DNA of 64,000 bases from JBBECF01 sp040881945 (GTDB lineage: Bacteria; Pseudomonadota; Alphaproteobacteria; Dongiales; Dongiaceae): contig JBBECF010000157.1 of NCBI GenBank assembly GCA_040881945.1, positions 1-64,000 on the forward strand, in the 5' to 3' direction. Shown here piece after piece: positions 32,205 to 41,749 of the stretch. Position 1 is the first letter of the stretch, and every line of letters starts with the position of its first letter. Below the pieces are notes generated by a model that was not told where the DNA came from, did not search any database, and saw only the letters and a program-made list of their open reading frames with translations. The position numbers and the translations under genes were made by a program.

Positions 32205-33634
32205 CCGGGAAACAGGGCGGCGGCGGCGGCCGCGGCGCCCTCGACGATCGGGCCCGGAACCGCGAAGAACAGCACGATGAAGACGCCGCTCACGGCGAGC
32301 ACCCCGGTCATCTCCCAGCCGAGCGGACGGTCGAAATCCTCGATCGGTTCGTCGAAGTACATCAGCTTGACGATGCGCAAATAATAGAAGGCCCCCAGCA
32401 CGCTGGTGACGACGCCGATGACGGCCAGCGCATAGAGCTCCGCCTCGATGGCGGCGAGGAACACGTAGAGCTTGCCGAAGAAACCGGCGAGCGGCGGGAT
32501 GCCGGCCATCGAGAACATGAACACGGCCAGCGCCAGTGCCATCACCGGGTGCGTCTTGGACAGGCCGGCCAGGTCGGCGATCTCCTCCACCATGCGGCCC
32601 TTCTGCCGCATGCACAGGATACAGGCGAAGGTGCCGGCGGTCATGAACATGTAGATCGCCAGATAGACGAGCACGCCGCGCACGCCGACCTCGGTGCCGG
32701 GGGCAAGTCCGATCAGCGCGTAGCCGACATGGCCGATCGAGCTGTACGCCATCAGCCGCTTGATGTTGCTCTGGTTGATCGCGGCCAGGGCGCCGAGGAC
32801 CATCGAGGCGATGGAGATGAAGACGATGATCTGCTGCCATTGCTCGACCAGGTCGCCGAACGGTCCGACCATGACGCGCACGAACAGGCCGAGGGCGGCG
32901 ATCTTGGGCGCCAGCGCGAAGAACGCGGTGACCGGCGTCGGCGCGCCCTCGTAAACGTCCGGCGTCCACATGTGGAAGGGCACCGCGGCGACCTTGAAGG
33001 CGAGGCCGGCCGCCAGGAAGACGATGCCGACGATCAGCCCGATCGGCGCCGCGCCGGCGCCGCCGATCGTCGCCGCCAGCCCGGCGAAGGCGGTCGTCCC
33101 GGCGAAGCCGTAGATCATCGAGCTGCCGTAGAGCAGCATGCCCGAGGCGAGCGCACCGAGAACGAAGTATTTCAGCCCGGCCTCGGTCGAACGCAAGGAG
33201 TCGCGGCGGAACGCGGCCACGACATAGAGCGCCAGGCTCTGCAGTTCGAGCCCGAGATAGAGCGAGATGAGGTCGTTGGCCGAGACCATCATCAGCATGC
33301 CGAGCGTCGCGAACAGCATCAGCACCGGAAATTCGAAGCGCGCCATGTCCTCCCGCTCGATGTAGTCGAGGGACATGATGACGGCGAGCGCCGAGGCGAG
33401 CAGCACCAACAGCTTCAGAAAGGCGGCGAATCGGTCCGCCACGAACAGGCCGCCGAAGGCGGTGCCGGTCGCGTCCGGCGCGACCCAGACGAGGACGAAG
33501 GCGACGACCAGGGCCAAGACCGTCAGCCACGCCACCGCCCGGACACCCTGGCCGCGGCGGAACACGCCGAACATGAGCAGCGCCATGCCGGCGACGGCGA
33601 GGAAGATCTCGGGAGCGGCAAGCATGTAGGACAT
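32201..33634 (-). CDS. nuoN: NADH-quinone oxidoreductase subunit N
   Basis: NuoN is one of three antiporter-like proton-pumping subunits in the membrane arm of complex I. The 477-residue protein (ATG 33634) has about 14 membrane helices and the family motifs LISLYLGLELQSLALYVVAA with the key Glu, AGLAFKVAAVPFHMWTPDVY with a channel Lys, and SNIKRLMAYSSIGHVGYALI. It is the last gene of the nuo operon and is coupled to birA. Confidence 0.95.
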   Translation of the reverse strand: MSYMLAAPEIFLAVAGMALLMFGVFRRGQGVRAVAWLTVLALVVAFVLVWVAPDATGTAFGGLFVADRFAAFLKLLVLLASALAVIMSLDYIEREDMARFEFPVLMLFATLGMLMMVSANDLISLYLGLELQSLALYVVAAFRRDSLRSTEAGLKYFVLGALASGMLLYGSSMIYGFAGTTAFAGLAATIGGAGAAPIGLIVGIVFLAAGLAFKVAAVPFHMWTPDVYEGAPTPVTAFFALAPKIAALGLFVRVMVGPFGDLVEQWQQIIVFISIASMVLGALAAINQSNIKRLMAYSSIGHVGYALIGLAPGTEVGVRGVLVYLAIYMFMTAGTFACILCMRQKGRMVEEIADLAGLSKTHPVMALALAVFMFSMAGIPPLAGFFGKLYVFLAAIEAELYALAVIGVVTSVLGAFYYLRIVKLMYFDEPIEDFDRPLGWEMTGVLAVSGVFIVLFFAVPGPIVEGAAAAAAALFPG

Positions 33635-33654
33635 CAAGACCCGCCTCGGCTCCC

Positions 33655-35202
33655 TTATTCGGCCGCGACCGCGGCGGCCTGTTCCCAGGCCGCGGCCGCG
33701 AGCTCGATCAGCGACGGCGCCGGCGATCCGGCCCGCGCCGTGCCGTACTGCTCGATCAGGTTCTCGACGCTCGGCCCCACGATCTCGAGGAACGACATCG
33801 GATAGATGCCCATCCACAGGACGAGCACGACCAGGGGGGCGAACACCGCTATCTCGCGGCGGCTGAGGTCGGCGATGTTCATCAGGTCGGGCCGCACCAG
33901 CTTGCCGAAAATCACCCGGCGATACAGCCACAGCATGTAGGCGGCACCGAGGATGATCCCGGTCGTGATCAGGGTCGCGACCCAGGTATTGTCCTGGAAG
34001 GCGCCGACCATGACCAGAAATTCACCGACGAAGCCGCTCGTGCCGGGCAAGCCGACCGAGGCCAGGGTGAACAGCATGAACACGGCGGCATAGAGCGGCA
34101 TGCGGTGAACCAGGCCGCCGTAGCGCGCGATCAGGCGCGAATGCACGCGGTCATAGATCACCCCGACGATGAGGAACAGCGCGGCCGAAACGACGCCGTG
34201 GCTCAGCATCTGGAACAGCGCGCCCTCAATCCCCTGCCGCGTCAGGGTGAAGATGCCGACGGTCACGAATCCCATATGCGCGACCGAGGAATAGGCGATC
34301 AGCTTCTTCATGTCCTCCTGGGCGAGCGCGACCAACGAGGTGTAGATCACGGCGACGACGCTCAAGACATAGATCAGCGGCGTGAAAAAGGCCGAGGCGT
34401 CCGGGAACATCGGCAGCGAGAAGCGCAGGAACCCATAGGCGCCCATCTTTAGCAGGACGGCCGCCAGGATCACCGAACCGGCGGTCGGCGCCTCGACATG
34501 GGCGTCGGGCAGCCAGGTGTGCACCGGCCACATCGGCACCTTGACCGCGAACGAGGCGAAGAAGGCCAGCCACAGCCAGGTCTGCATGCCGGCCGGGAAA
34601 CCGTACCGCATCAGCGTCGGGATGTCCGTGGTGCCGGCCTCGAAATAGATCGCCAGGATGCCGAGCAGCATCAGCACCGAGCCGAGCAGCGTATAGAGAA
34701 AGAACTTGAAGGCGGCATAGACCCGCCGTTCGCCGCCCCACACCCCGATGATGAAGAACATCGGGATCAGCACGCCCTCGAAGAACACATAGAACGCGAC
34801 GAAGTCGAGGGCGCAGAACATCCCGACCATGAGGGTCTCGAGCACCAGGAAGGCGATCATGTACTCCTTGATCCGGGTCTGGATCGCCTCCCAGCTCGCG
34901 AGGATCGCGATCGGCGTCAGCAACGTGGACAGCAGCACCAGCAGCAACGAGATGCCGTCGACGCCCATGTGGTACGAGATGCCGAAGGACGGAATCCAAT
35001 CGACCTTCTCGACGAACTGGAATTCGGCGCTCGTGCGGTCGAAGTCGACCCACAACAGGAGCGAGAGCACGAAGGTAATCACCGACGTCCACAGGGCCAC
35101 GTTGCGCACGTTGCGCGCCACGATCTCGGCATCGCCGCGGATCACGAGGATGAATCCGGCGCCGACCAGCGGCAGGAACGTGACGAGGCTGAGTAGCGGC
35201 AT
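33655..35202 (-). CDS. nuoM: NADH-quinone oxidoreductase subunit M
   Basis: NuoM is the second antiporter-like subunit. The 515-residue membrane protein has GVDGISLLLVLLSTLLTPIA, FYVFFEGVLIPMFFIIGVWG with the conserved Glu, FASFAVKVPMWPVHTWLPDA with the lysine, and AQEDMKKLIAYSSVAHMGFV. It begins 15 bases after the nuoL stop. The last 60 residues lie after the final helix and are alanine-rich, a common feature. Confidence 0.96.
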   Translation of the reverse strand: MPLLSLVTFLPLVGAGFILVIRGDAEIVARNVRNVALWTSVITFVLSLLLWVDFDRTSAEFQFVEKVDWIPSFGISYHMGVDGISLLLVLLSTLLTPIAILASWEAIQTRIKEYMIAFLVLETLMVGMFCALDFVAFYVFFEGVLIPMFFIIGVWGGERRVYAAFKFFLYTLLGSVLMLLGILAIYFEAGTTDIPTLMRYGFPAGMQTWLWLAFFASFAVKVPMWPVHTWLPDAHVEAPTAGSVILAAVLLKMGAYGFLRFSLPMFPDASAFFTPLIYVLSVVAVIYTSLVALAQEDMKKLIAYSSVAHMGFVTVGIFTLTRQGIEGALFQMLSHGVVSAALFLIVGVIYDRVHSRLIARYGGLVHRMPLYAAVFMLFTLASVGLPGTSGFVGEFLVMVGAFQDNTWVATLITTGIILGAAYMLWLYRRVIFGKLVRPDLMNIADLSRREIAVFAPLVVLVLWMGIYPMSFLEIVGPSVENLIEQYGTARAGSPAPSLIELAAAAWEQAAAVAAE

Positions 35203-35217
35203 CCGTCTCCCCTGCCC

Positions 35218-37164
35218 TCAGCCGACCCGCGCGAGCAGGTACCACGACACCAGCGCCACGACGCCGATCAGCATGGCGAAGGCATAGTGGTAGACATAGC
35301 CAGTCTGCAGGCGGCTGGCGCGCTGCGCCAGGTTGAGCGCCGCCGCCGCCACGCCGTCCGGGCCGACGCCGTCGATCAACGCCCCGTCGCCGGACTTCCA
35401 TAGGCCGTAACCCAGGTAGTTCGCAAATCGGACGAACAAAAGATCGTAAGCCTCGTCGAAATACCATTTATTGAGCAGGAATAAATAGAGCGCGCGCACC
35501 CGCCCGACGATTGCGGCCGGCAAGTCTGGCCGCCGCATGTACATGAGATAGGCCAGGGCAATCCCGATCGCCGCCGCCCCCAGCGGCGCCAGCTTGACCA
35601 GGAGCGGCACGTGATGCGCCGCCTCGATCGAATCGTTGCCCGGCAGCACGAGCAGCGAGTCGCCCCAGAACGACTCCATTCCCTCGCCGACGAACTGGGA
35701 ATAGCCGATCGCCCCGGCGAAGACGGCGCCCAGCGCGAGCACGATCAAGGGCACCAGCATGATCTTCGGCGATTCGTGGACATGCGCCATCACCTTGTCG
35801 TCGGCGCGCGGGAGCCCGTGGAAGGTCATCAACAGCAACCGCCACGAATAGAAGGCGGTCAGGACCGCGACCAGGAGCCCGAGCCAGAACGCATACCGTC
35901 CGACCCCGGTTTCGGCCGCCCAGGCGGCCTCCAGGATCACGTCCTTGGAGTAGAACCCGGCAAAGCCGAACAGCCCCGGGATGCCGACGCCGGCGAGCGA
36001 CAGGCTGCCGATCCACATCACCGCGTAGGTGACCGGCACCAGCCGCCAGATCCCGCCCATCTTGCGCATGTCCTGTTCGGCCGACATGGCGTGGATCACC
36101 GACCCGGCGCCGAGGAACAGCAGCGCCTTGAAGAAGGCGTGGGTGTAGAGGTGAAACATCGCCGCGCCGTAGGCCGAGACGCCGGCGGCGAAAAACATGT
36201 AGCCGAGCTGGCTGCAGGTCGAATAGGCGATGACCCGCTTGATGTCGTTCTGGCAGAGGGCGATGGTGGCGGCGAAGATCGCGGTCGTCGCGCCGACCAG
36301 CGTCACCACTATGAGCGCCGTCGGCGCGTATTCGAACATCGGCGACAGCCGGACGACCATGAACACGCCGGCGGTCACCATGGTCGCCGCGTGGATCAGC
36401 GCCGAGACCGGGGTCGGACCCTCCATGGCGTCGGGCAACCAGGTATGCAGGCCGATCTGCGCCGACTTTCCCATGGCGCCGATGAACAACAGGATACACA
36501 GCGTGTCGAGGGTATCGACGCGCAGGCCGAGGAAGTCGATGACCGTACCGGCCCTGTCCGGCGTCGCCGCGAAGACGGTGTCGAAATCGATCGAGCCGAA
36601 GACGAAGAACACGCCCATGATGCCGAGGGCGAAGCCGAAGTCGCCGACGCGGTTGACGATGAACGCCTTGATCGCCGCCGCATTGGCCGTCTCCCGGTCG
36701 TACCAGAAGCCGATCAGCAGGTACGAGCACAGCCCGACGCCTTCCCAGCCGAAGAACAGTTGCAGGAAATTGTCGGCCGTCACCAGCGACAGCATGAAGA
36801 ACGTAAACAGGCTGAGATAGGCGAAGAACCGCGGGATCGACTTGTCGTGATGCATATAGCCGATGGAATAGACGTGCACCATGGCGGACACGAAGCTGAC
36901 CACGAACATCATGACCGCCGAGAGCTGATCGACGCGCAGCGCCCAGGACGCCTCGAACGCGCCCGAGTCGACCCAGGTGAACAGCTCGGTCGTGCGCGGC
37001 TGACCGCCGAACGCGACGTCGACGAGGACCGGCACCGACAGCGCCGCCGAGGCGAGCATCAACCCGCAGGACACGGCCTGCGCCCCCTTGTCGCCGATCT
37101 GGCGGCCGAACAGGCCGGCGATGACGGCGCCGATCAACGGCAGGAAGATGACGGCCGCGTCCAT
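35218..37164 (-). CDS. nuoL: NADH-quinone oxidoreductase subunit L
   Basis: NuoL is the distal antiporter-like subunit of complex I and carries the long lateral helix. The 648-residue protein shows LRVDQLSAVMMFVVSFVSAM, GYMHHDKSIPRFFAYLSLFT, LQLFFGWEGVGLCSYLLIGF, MGKSAQIGLHTWLPDAMEGP, TPVSALIHAATMVTAGVFMV and IALCQNDIKRVIAYSTCSQL. The C-terminal helix HL region is present. It lies eight bases after nuoK. Confidence 0.97.
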   Translation of the reverse strand: MDAAVIFLPLIGAVIAGLFGRQIGDKGAQAVSCGLMLASAALSVPVLVDVAFGGQPRTTELFTWVDSGAFEASWALRVDQLSAVMMFVVSFVSAMVHVYSIGYMHHDKSIPRFFAYLSLFTFFMLSLVTADNFLQLFFGWEGVGLCSYLLIGFWYDRETANAAAIKAFIVNRVGDFGFALGIMGVFFVFGSIDFDTVFAATPDRAGTVIDFLGLRVDTLDTLCILLFIGAMGKSAQIGLHTWLPDAMEGPTPVSALIHAATMVTAGVFMVVRLSPMFEYAPTALIVVTLVGATTAIFAATIALCQNDIKRVIAYSTCSQLGYMFFAAGVSAYGAAMFHLYTHAFFKALLFLGAGSVIHAMSAEQDMRKMGGIWRLVPVTYAVMWIGSLSLAGVGIPGLFGFAGFYSKDVILEAAWAAETGVGRYAFWLGLLVAVLTAFYSWRLLLMTFHGLPRADDKVMAHVHESPKIMLVPLIVLALGAVFAGAIGYSQFVGEGMESFWGDSLLVLPGNDSIEAAHHVPLLVKLAPLGAAAIGIALAYLMYMRRPDLPAAIVGRVRALYLFLLNKWYFDEAYDLLFVRFANYLGYGLWKSGDGALIDGVGPDGVAAAALNLAQRASRLQTGYVYHYAFAMLIGVVALVSWYLLARVG

Positions 37165-37171
37165 TCCCGCC

Positions 37172-37483
37172 TCAACCCTTCATCAGGTTGATGTCTTCAA
37201 CGGCGATCGACCCGCGGTTGCGGAAGTAGACCACCAGGATGGCGAGGCCGATCGCCGCCTCGGCGGCCGCCACGGTCAACACGAACATGGCGAAGACCTG
37301 GCCGACCAGGTCGCCGAGATGGACCGAGAACGACACCAGGTTGATGTTGACGGCGAGCAGCATCAGCTCGATCGACATCAGGATGATGATGACGTTCTTG
37401 CGGTTGAGGAAAATGCCGAAAATGCCCAGCGTGAACAGGATCGCGGCCACGGTGAGATAATGGGCGAGGCCGATGTCGAACAT
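37172..37483 (-). CDS. nuoK: NADH-quinone oxidoreductase subunit K
   Basis: The 103-residue protein has three membrane helices and the NuoK pattern LGIFGIFLNRKNVIIILMSI followed by ELMLLAVNINLV, with the conserved glutamates of the E-channel. Its ATG follows the nuoJ stop with no gap. It links the antiporter subunits to the NuoH/NuoJ part of the membrane arm. Confidence 0.97.
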   Translation of the reverse strand: MFDIGLAHYLTVAAILFTLGIFGIFLNRKNVIIILMSIELMLLAVNINLVSFSVHLGDLVGQVFAMFVLTVAAAEAAIGLAILVVYFRNRGSIAVEDINLMKG

Positions 37484-38095
37484 TCAGATGCCGCTCCCCG
37501 TGGCCACATCCTTGATCTCGACCGAGCGCTTGCCGCGCGCGAGTTGGGCGGCGATCGACTGGCGCCGGACGCCTTCGCGCTGGCGCAGCGTCAGCACGAT
37601 GGCGCCGATCATGGCGACCAGCAGGATCAGCCCCGCCGCCTGGAACAGATAGACGTAATCGGTGTACAGCACGGCGCCGAGCGCGTGCGTGTTGGTGACC
37701 TCGCCGACCGGGGGGATCGGACGCTGGGCCGTCGCCAACGCCTCCGGCGCCGCCACCCAGGCGCCGAACACCAGCAGCAGTTCGACCAGCAGCACCAGCC
37801 CGATCAGCCCGCCGATCGGCAGATACTGCAGGAAGCCGCGGCGCAGCTCGACAAAATTGATATCGAGCATCATGACGACGAAGAGGAACAGCACGGCGAC
37901 CGCGCCGACATAGACGACGACCAGAATCATCGCCAGGAACTCGGCCCCCAGGAGGACAAACAGCCCGGCCGAATTGAAGAAGGCGAGAATCAGGAACAGC
38001 ACCGAGTGCACCGGGTTGCGGGCGGCGACCACCATGACCCCGGCGGCGAGCGCGGTCCCGGCGAACAGATAAAAGGCGAGCGCCTGGACGATCAT
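37484..38095 (-). CDS. nuoJ: NADH-quinone oxidoreductase subunit J
   Basis: NuoJ has five membrane helices. From ATG 38095 (203 residues) it begins MIVQALAFYLFAGTALAAGV and contains NPVHSVLFLILAFFNSAGLF and LGAEFLAMILVVVYVGAVAV, which carries the E-channel Glu and the pi-bulge. The open frame upstream to 38221 is the shadow of nuoI. The stop adjoins the nuoK start. Confidence 0.95.
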   Translation of the reverse strand: MIVQALAFYLFAGTALAAGVMVVAARNPVHSVLFLILAFFNSAGLFVLLGAEFLAMILVVVYVGAVAVLFLFVVMMLDINFVELRRGFLQYLPIGGLIGLVLLVELLLVFGAWVAAPEALATAQRPIPPVGEVTNTHALGAVLYTDYVYLFQAAGLILLVAMIGAIVLTLRQREGVRRQSIAAQLARGKRSVEIKDVATGSGI

Positions 38096-38105
38096 CGGGC
38101 GGCGC

Positions 38106-38594
38106 TCACCGGTACGGCGCGTCGGCCGCCAGGTTGGCGGCGATCTCCGCCTCCCAGCGGTCGCCGTTGGCGAGCAGCTTGTCCTTGTTGTAGAGCAGCT
38201 CCTCGCGCGTCTCCGTCGCAAATTCGAAGTTCGGGCCCTCGACGATCGCGTCGACCGGGCAAGCCTCCTGGCACAACCCGCAATAGATGCATTTGGTCAT
38301 GTCGATGTCGTAGCGTGTCGTGCGCCGGCTGCCGTCGGCGCGCGGCTCGGCCTCGATGGTGATGGCGAGCGCCGGGCACACGGCCTCGCACAGCTTGCAG
38401 GCGATGCAGCGTTCCTCGCCGTTCGGATAGCGGCGCAGCGCATGCTCGCCGCGGAAGCGCGGGCTGAGCGGTCCCTTCTCGAACGGGTAATTGAGCGTCA
38501 CGCGCGGCCGGAACATGTAGCCGAAGCTGAGCCGCAGCCCCGACAACAGCTCGCGGAGCAACAGGCTGTTCATGCCGCGATACAGGAAGCCCAT
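38106..38594 (-). CDS. nuoI: NADH-quinone oxidoreductase subunit I
   Basis: NuoI carries the two tetranuclear clusters N6a and N6b on the path to NuoB. From ATG 38594 (162 residues; a TTG two codons upstream is possible) it shows YMFRPRVTLNYPFEKGPLSP, then two 4Fe-4S motifs, CIACKLCEAVCP and CIYCGLCQEACP. The first residues form an amphipathic helix that lies on the membrane. It has 11 bases to nuoJ and 85 to nuoH. Confidence 0.96.
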   Translation of the reverse strand: MGFLYRGMNSLLLRELLSGLRLSFGYMFRPRVTLNYPFEKGPLSPRFRGEHALRRYPNGEERCIACKLCEAVCPALAITIEAEPRADGSRRTTRYDIDMTKCIYCGLCQEACPVDAIVEGPNFEFATETREELLYNKDKLLANGDRWEAEIAANLAADAPYR

Positions 38595-38679
38595 GCTCAA
38601 CCGACTCCCGTCGCGCGCCCACCGGCCACCCGGCCGCCGCTACCATAGCCGGCGCGGCCGCCGGCGCAAGCCCCGCCGG

Positions 38680-39687
38680 TCACGGCAACCACCCGAAGGC
38701 GAGGAGCGCACCCGCCGTGACGACCACCCAAAGCATCGAAAACGGCAGGAACACTTTCCAGCCGAGGCGCATGAGCTGGTCATAGCGATAGCGCGGGAAC
38801 GACGCCCGCACCCAGATGACGCAGAACAGCACGAAGGCGACCTTGAGCGCGAACCACACCGGCCCCGGCACCCAATTGAACGGCGCCACGTCGAACGGCG
38901 GCAGCCAGCCGCCGAGGAACAGGATGGTCGTCGAGGCGCTCATCAGGATGATGTTGCCGTATTCGCCGAGGAAGAAGAGGGCGAAGGTCATTGCCGAGTA
39001 TTCCGAGAAATATCCGGCGACCAGCTCCGCTTCCGCCTCCGGCAGGTCGAACGGCGTCCGATTGGTCTCGGCCAGGCCCGAAATGAAAAAGATCACGAAC
39101 ATCGGCAACAGCGGCACGGCGAACCAGACGTTCTTCTGCGCCAGCACGACGTCCGTCAGATTCAGCGAACCGACGCACAGCAGCACAGTGATCATGACGA
39201 AGCCGATGGCGACCTCGTAGGACACCATCTGCGCCGCCGAGCGCAGCGCGCCGAGGAACGGATATTTCGAATTGCTCGCCCAACCGGCCATGACGACGCC
39301 ATAGACGCCGAGCGAGGATATCGCGAACAAGTAGAGCACGCCGACATTGATGTCGGCCAGCACGACGCCCTCGCCGAACGGGATGACCGCCCAGGCGACC
39401 AGGCTGAGCACGAAGGTGAGCATCGGCGCCGCGATGAACACGACGCGGCTGGCCCCGCTGGGGATGATGGTCTCCTTGAACATCAGCTTGAGCCCGTCGG
39501 CGATCGGCTGAAGCAGGCCGAACGGCCCGACCACGTTGGGGCCGCGGCGGAGCTGCATCGCCGCCATCACCTTGCGCTCGGCCAGGGTGAGATAGGCGAT
39601 CGCCCCCAGCAGCGGCGCCACGATGGCGACGATCTGAGCGACGATGATCGTCGCCGGCCAGACGTAGCCATCCCATAATTCAGTCAT
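38680..39687 (-). CDS. nuoH: NADH-quinone oxidoreductase subunit H
   Basis: NuoH forms the quinone-binding chamber and first part of the proton path. The 335-residue membrane protein has ERKVMAAMQLRRGPNVVGPF, GLLQPIADGLKLMFKE, SKYPFLGALRSAAQMVSYEV and ETNRTPFDLPEAEAELVAGY, all canonical and rich in the conserved acidic residues. It overlaps the nuoG stop by eight bases. Confidence 0.97.
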   Translation of the reverse strand: MTELWDGYVWPATIIVAQIVAIVAPLLGAIAYLTLAERKVMAAMQLRRGPNVVGPFGLLQPIADGLKLMFKETIIPSGASRVVFIAAPMLTFVLSLVAWAVIPFGEGVVLADINVGVLYLFAISSLGVYGVVMAGWASNSKYPFLGALRSAAQMVSYEVAIGFVMITVLLCVGSLNLTDVVLAQKNVWFAVPLLPMFVIFFISGLAETNRTPFDLPEAEAELVAGYFSEYSAMTFALFFLGEYGNIILMSASTTILFLGGWLPPFDVAPFNWVPGPVWFALKVAFVLFCVIWVRASFPRYRYDQLMRLGWKVFLPFSMLWVVVTAGALLAFGWLP

Positions 39688-41743
39688 GCGTGCCGGTCTT
39701 CGTCGGCCGACCGCGCAGATACGCCTCGGTGCAATTCGCCATGGTCTCCGAGGCGCGGCTGATCGGGTCGGTCATGTAGAAGTTTTCGATCGGGAAGCGA
39801 AACGGCGTCGCCGCCTCCGGGCCATCGGCGCCGAACGGCTCCCAGGGCGCCGGCTGGATCGAGTCGAGGCGGCCGAATCGCCCGTTCGCCTCGACGAGGC
39901 GCCGACGGAGCTGCGCCAGATCGTCGTAGGGCAGCGGCCGGCCGAGCGTCTCCGACAGCGCGCGCAGGACCGTCCAGTCCTCGCGCGCGTCGCCGGGCGG
40001 GAACACCGCCAGGCGCGCCTGCTGCACCCGGCCCTCGGTGTTGACGTAGGTGGCGTTCTTCTCGGTATAGGCGGCGCCGGCCAGGACCACGTCCGCGCGC
40101 TCGGCGCCGGCGTCGCCGTGATGCCCCTGATAGACGACGAAGGCGCCGCCGAGGCGGGCCATGTCGATCTCGTCGGCGCCGAGCAGATACACGACCTCGA
40201 TCTCGCCGCCTCCGGCGCCGTCGAGGATGCCGTCGGTGTCGCGGCCGCCCGGGCCCGGCACGAAGCCGACATCGAGCCCGCCGACGCGGGCCGCGGCGGT
40301 GTGCAGCAGGTTGAATCCGTTCCAGTTGTCGCCGACCATGCCGCAGCTTTCGGCGACGCGACGCGCCAGGCCGAGCACCGCCGCGCCGTCCGGCCGGGCC
40401 AGCGCGCCCATGCCGAGCACGAGCATCGGCCGCTCGGCCTGCTTCAGCACCGCGGCGAAGGGATGACGGCCGTCGGCGACCTCGCGCAAGGTCTCCGGCC
40501 CGGCGCCCAGGCGCTCGGCGCGGTAGGTCAGGTCCACGCTCGGCCCGATCGTCGCGACCGGGAACCGCCCCATGAGAAAGCGTTTGCGCAGGCGGGCGTT
40601 GACCAGCGGCGCCTCCCATCGCGGGTTGGTGCCGATCAACAGGCAGGCACCGGCGCGCTCGATGCCGGCGATCGTGGTGTTGAACAGGTAGCCGGCGCGC
40701 GCCCGCGGGTCGATCCGGGCGCCGTCCTGACGGCAATCGAGGTTGGGCGAGCCGAGCGCGGCCATCAAGTCCTTGAGCGCAAGCATGGCCTCGACATCGA
40801 CCAGATCGCCGGCAATGGCGGCGATGCGTTGGCCGGGGACACCGCGCAGCCGCTCGGCCACGGCGGCGAAGGCCTCCGCCCAACTTGCCGGCCGCAGCCG
40901 GCCGTCGCGGCGCAGATACGGCCGGTCAAGCCGCTGGCGCCGCAGCCCGTCGCAGGCGAACCGGGTCTTGTCGGAGATCCACTCCTCGTTGATCCGCTCG
41001 TTGAGCCGCGGCAACACGCGCATGACCTCGCGGCCGCGGGCGTCGACGCGAACGTTGCTGCCGACCGCGTCCATCACGTCGATCGTCTGGGTTTTCTGCA
41101 GCTCCCACGGCCGCGCCGCAAAGGCGTAGGGCTTGGAGGTCAGCGCCCCGACCGGACAGATGTCGATCATGTTGCCCGACAACTCCGAGCGCAGCGCCGT
41201 CTCGACATAGGTGCCGATCTCCATGTGCTCGCCGCGTCCCGTCGCGCCGAGGTCCTCGACCCCGGCGACCTCGGTGGCGAAGCGCACGCAGCGCGTGCAG
41301 TGGATGCACCGCGTCATGATGGTCTTGATCAGCGGTCCGAGATACTTCTCGCTCACCGCCCGCTTGCTCTCGCGGAAGCGGCCGCGGTCCAATCCATAGG
41401 CCATTGCCTGGTCTTGCAGGTCGCATTCGCCGCCCTGGTCGCAGATCGGACAGTCGAGCGGGTGGTTGATCAGCAGGAACTCCATGACGCCCTGGCGCGC
41501 CTTGCGCGCGACGTCGGAATCCGTGCGGATCACCATGCCGTCGGCGGCCGGCATCGCGCAGGAGGCGATGGGCTTCGGCGACTTCTCCATTTCGACCAGG
41601 CACATGCGACAATTGCCGGCGACCGAGAGCCGCTCGTGGTAGCAGAAATGCGGGATCTCGACGCCGGCGATCTGGCAGGCCTGCAACACGTTCAGGCCCG
41701 GTTCGACCTCGATCTCGACGCCGTCGATGATTAGTTTCGGCAC
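39680..41743 (-). CDS. nuoG: NADH-quinone oxidoreductase subunit G
   Basis: NuoG is the large iron-sulfur subunit of the peripheral arm. The 687-residue protein starts at GTG 41743. It has a plant-type 2Fe-2S domain (GVEIPHFCYHERLSVAGNCR, CLVEMEKS), the CDICDQGGECDLQDQ-like segment LDCPICDQGGECDLQDQAMA, a His-ligand region, two 4Fe-4S sites (RCIHCTRCVRFATEVAG) and a long molybdopterin-oxidoreductase-like domain without cofactor. It begins six bases after nuoF. Confidence 0.97.
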   Translation of the reverse strand: MPKLIIDGVEIEVEPGLNVLQACQIAGVEIPHFCYHERLSVAGNCRMCLVEMEKSPKPIASCAMPAADGMVIRTDSDVARKARQGVMEFLLINHPLDCPICDQGGECDLQDQAMAYGLDRGRFRESKRAVSEKYLGPLIKTIMTRCIHCTRCVRFATEVAGVEDLGATGRGEHMEIGTYVETALRSELSGNMIDICPVGALTSKPYAFAARPWELQKTQTIDVMDAVGSNVRVDARGREVMRVLPRLNERINEEWISDKTRFACDGLRRQRLDRPYLRRDGRLRPASWAEAFAAVAERLRGVPGQRIAAIAGDLVDVEAMLALKDLMAALGSPNLDCRQDGARIDPRARAGYLFNTTIAGIERAGACLLIGTNPRWEAPLVNARLRKRFLMGRFPVATIGPSVDLTYRAERLGAGPETLREVADGRHPFAAVLKQAERPMLVLGMGALARPDGAAVLGLARRVAESCGMVGDNWNGFNLLHTAAARVGGLDVGFVPGPGGRDTDGILDGAGGGEIEVVYLLGADEIDMARLGGAFVVYQGHHGDAGAERADVVLAGAAYTEKNATYVNTEGRVQQARLAVFPPGDAREDWTVLRALSETLGRPLPYDDLAQLRRRLVEANGRFGRLDSIQPAPWEPFGADGPEAATPFRFPIENFYMTDPISRASETMANCTEAYLRGRPTKTGTHD

Positions 41744-41749
41744 GAGCCC

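Noticed and set aside
39686..41734. 682-codon plus-strand open frame opposite nuoG
   Set aside because: Antisense shadow; no recognisable domain.
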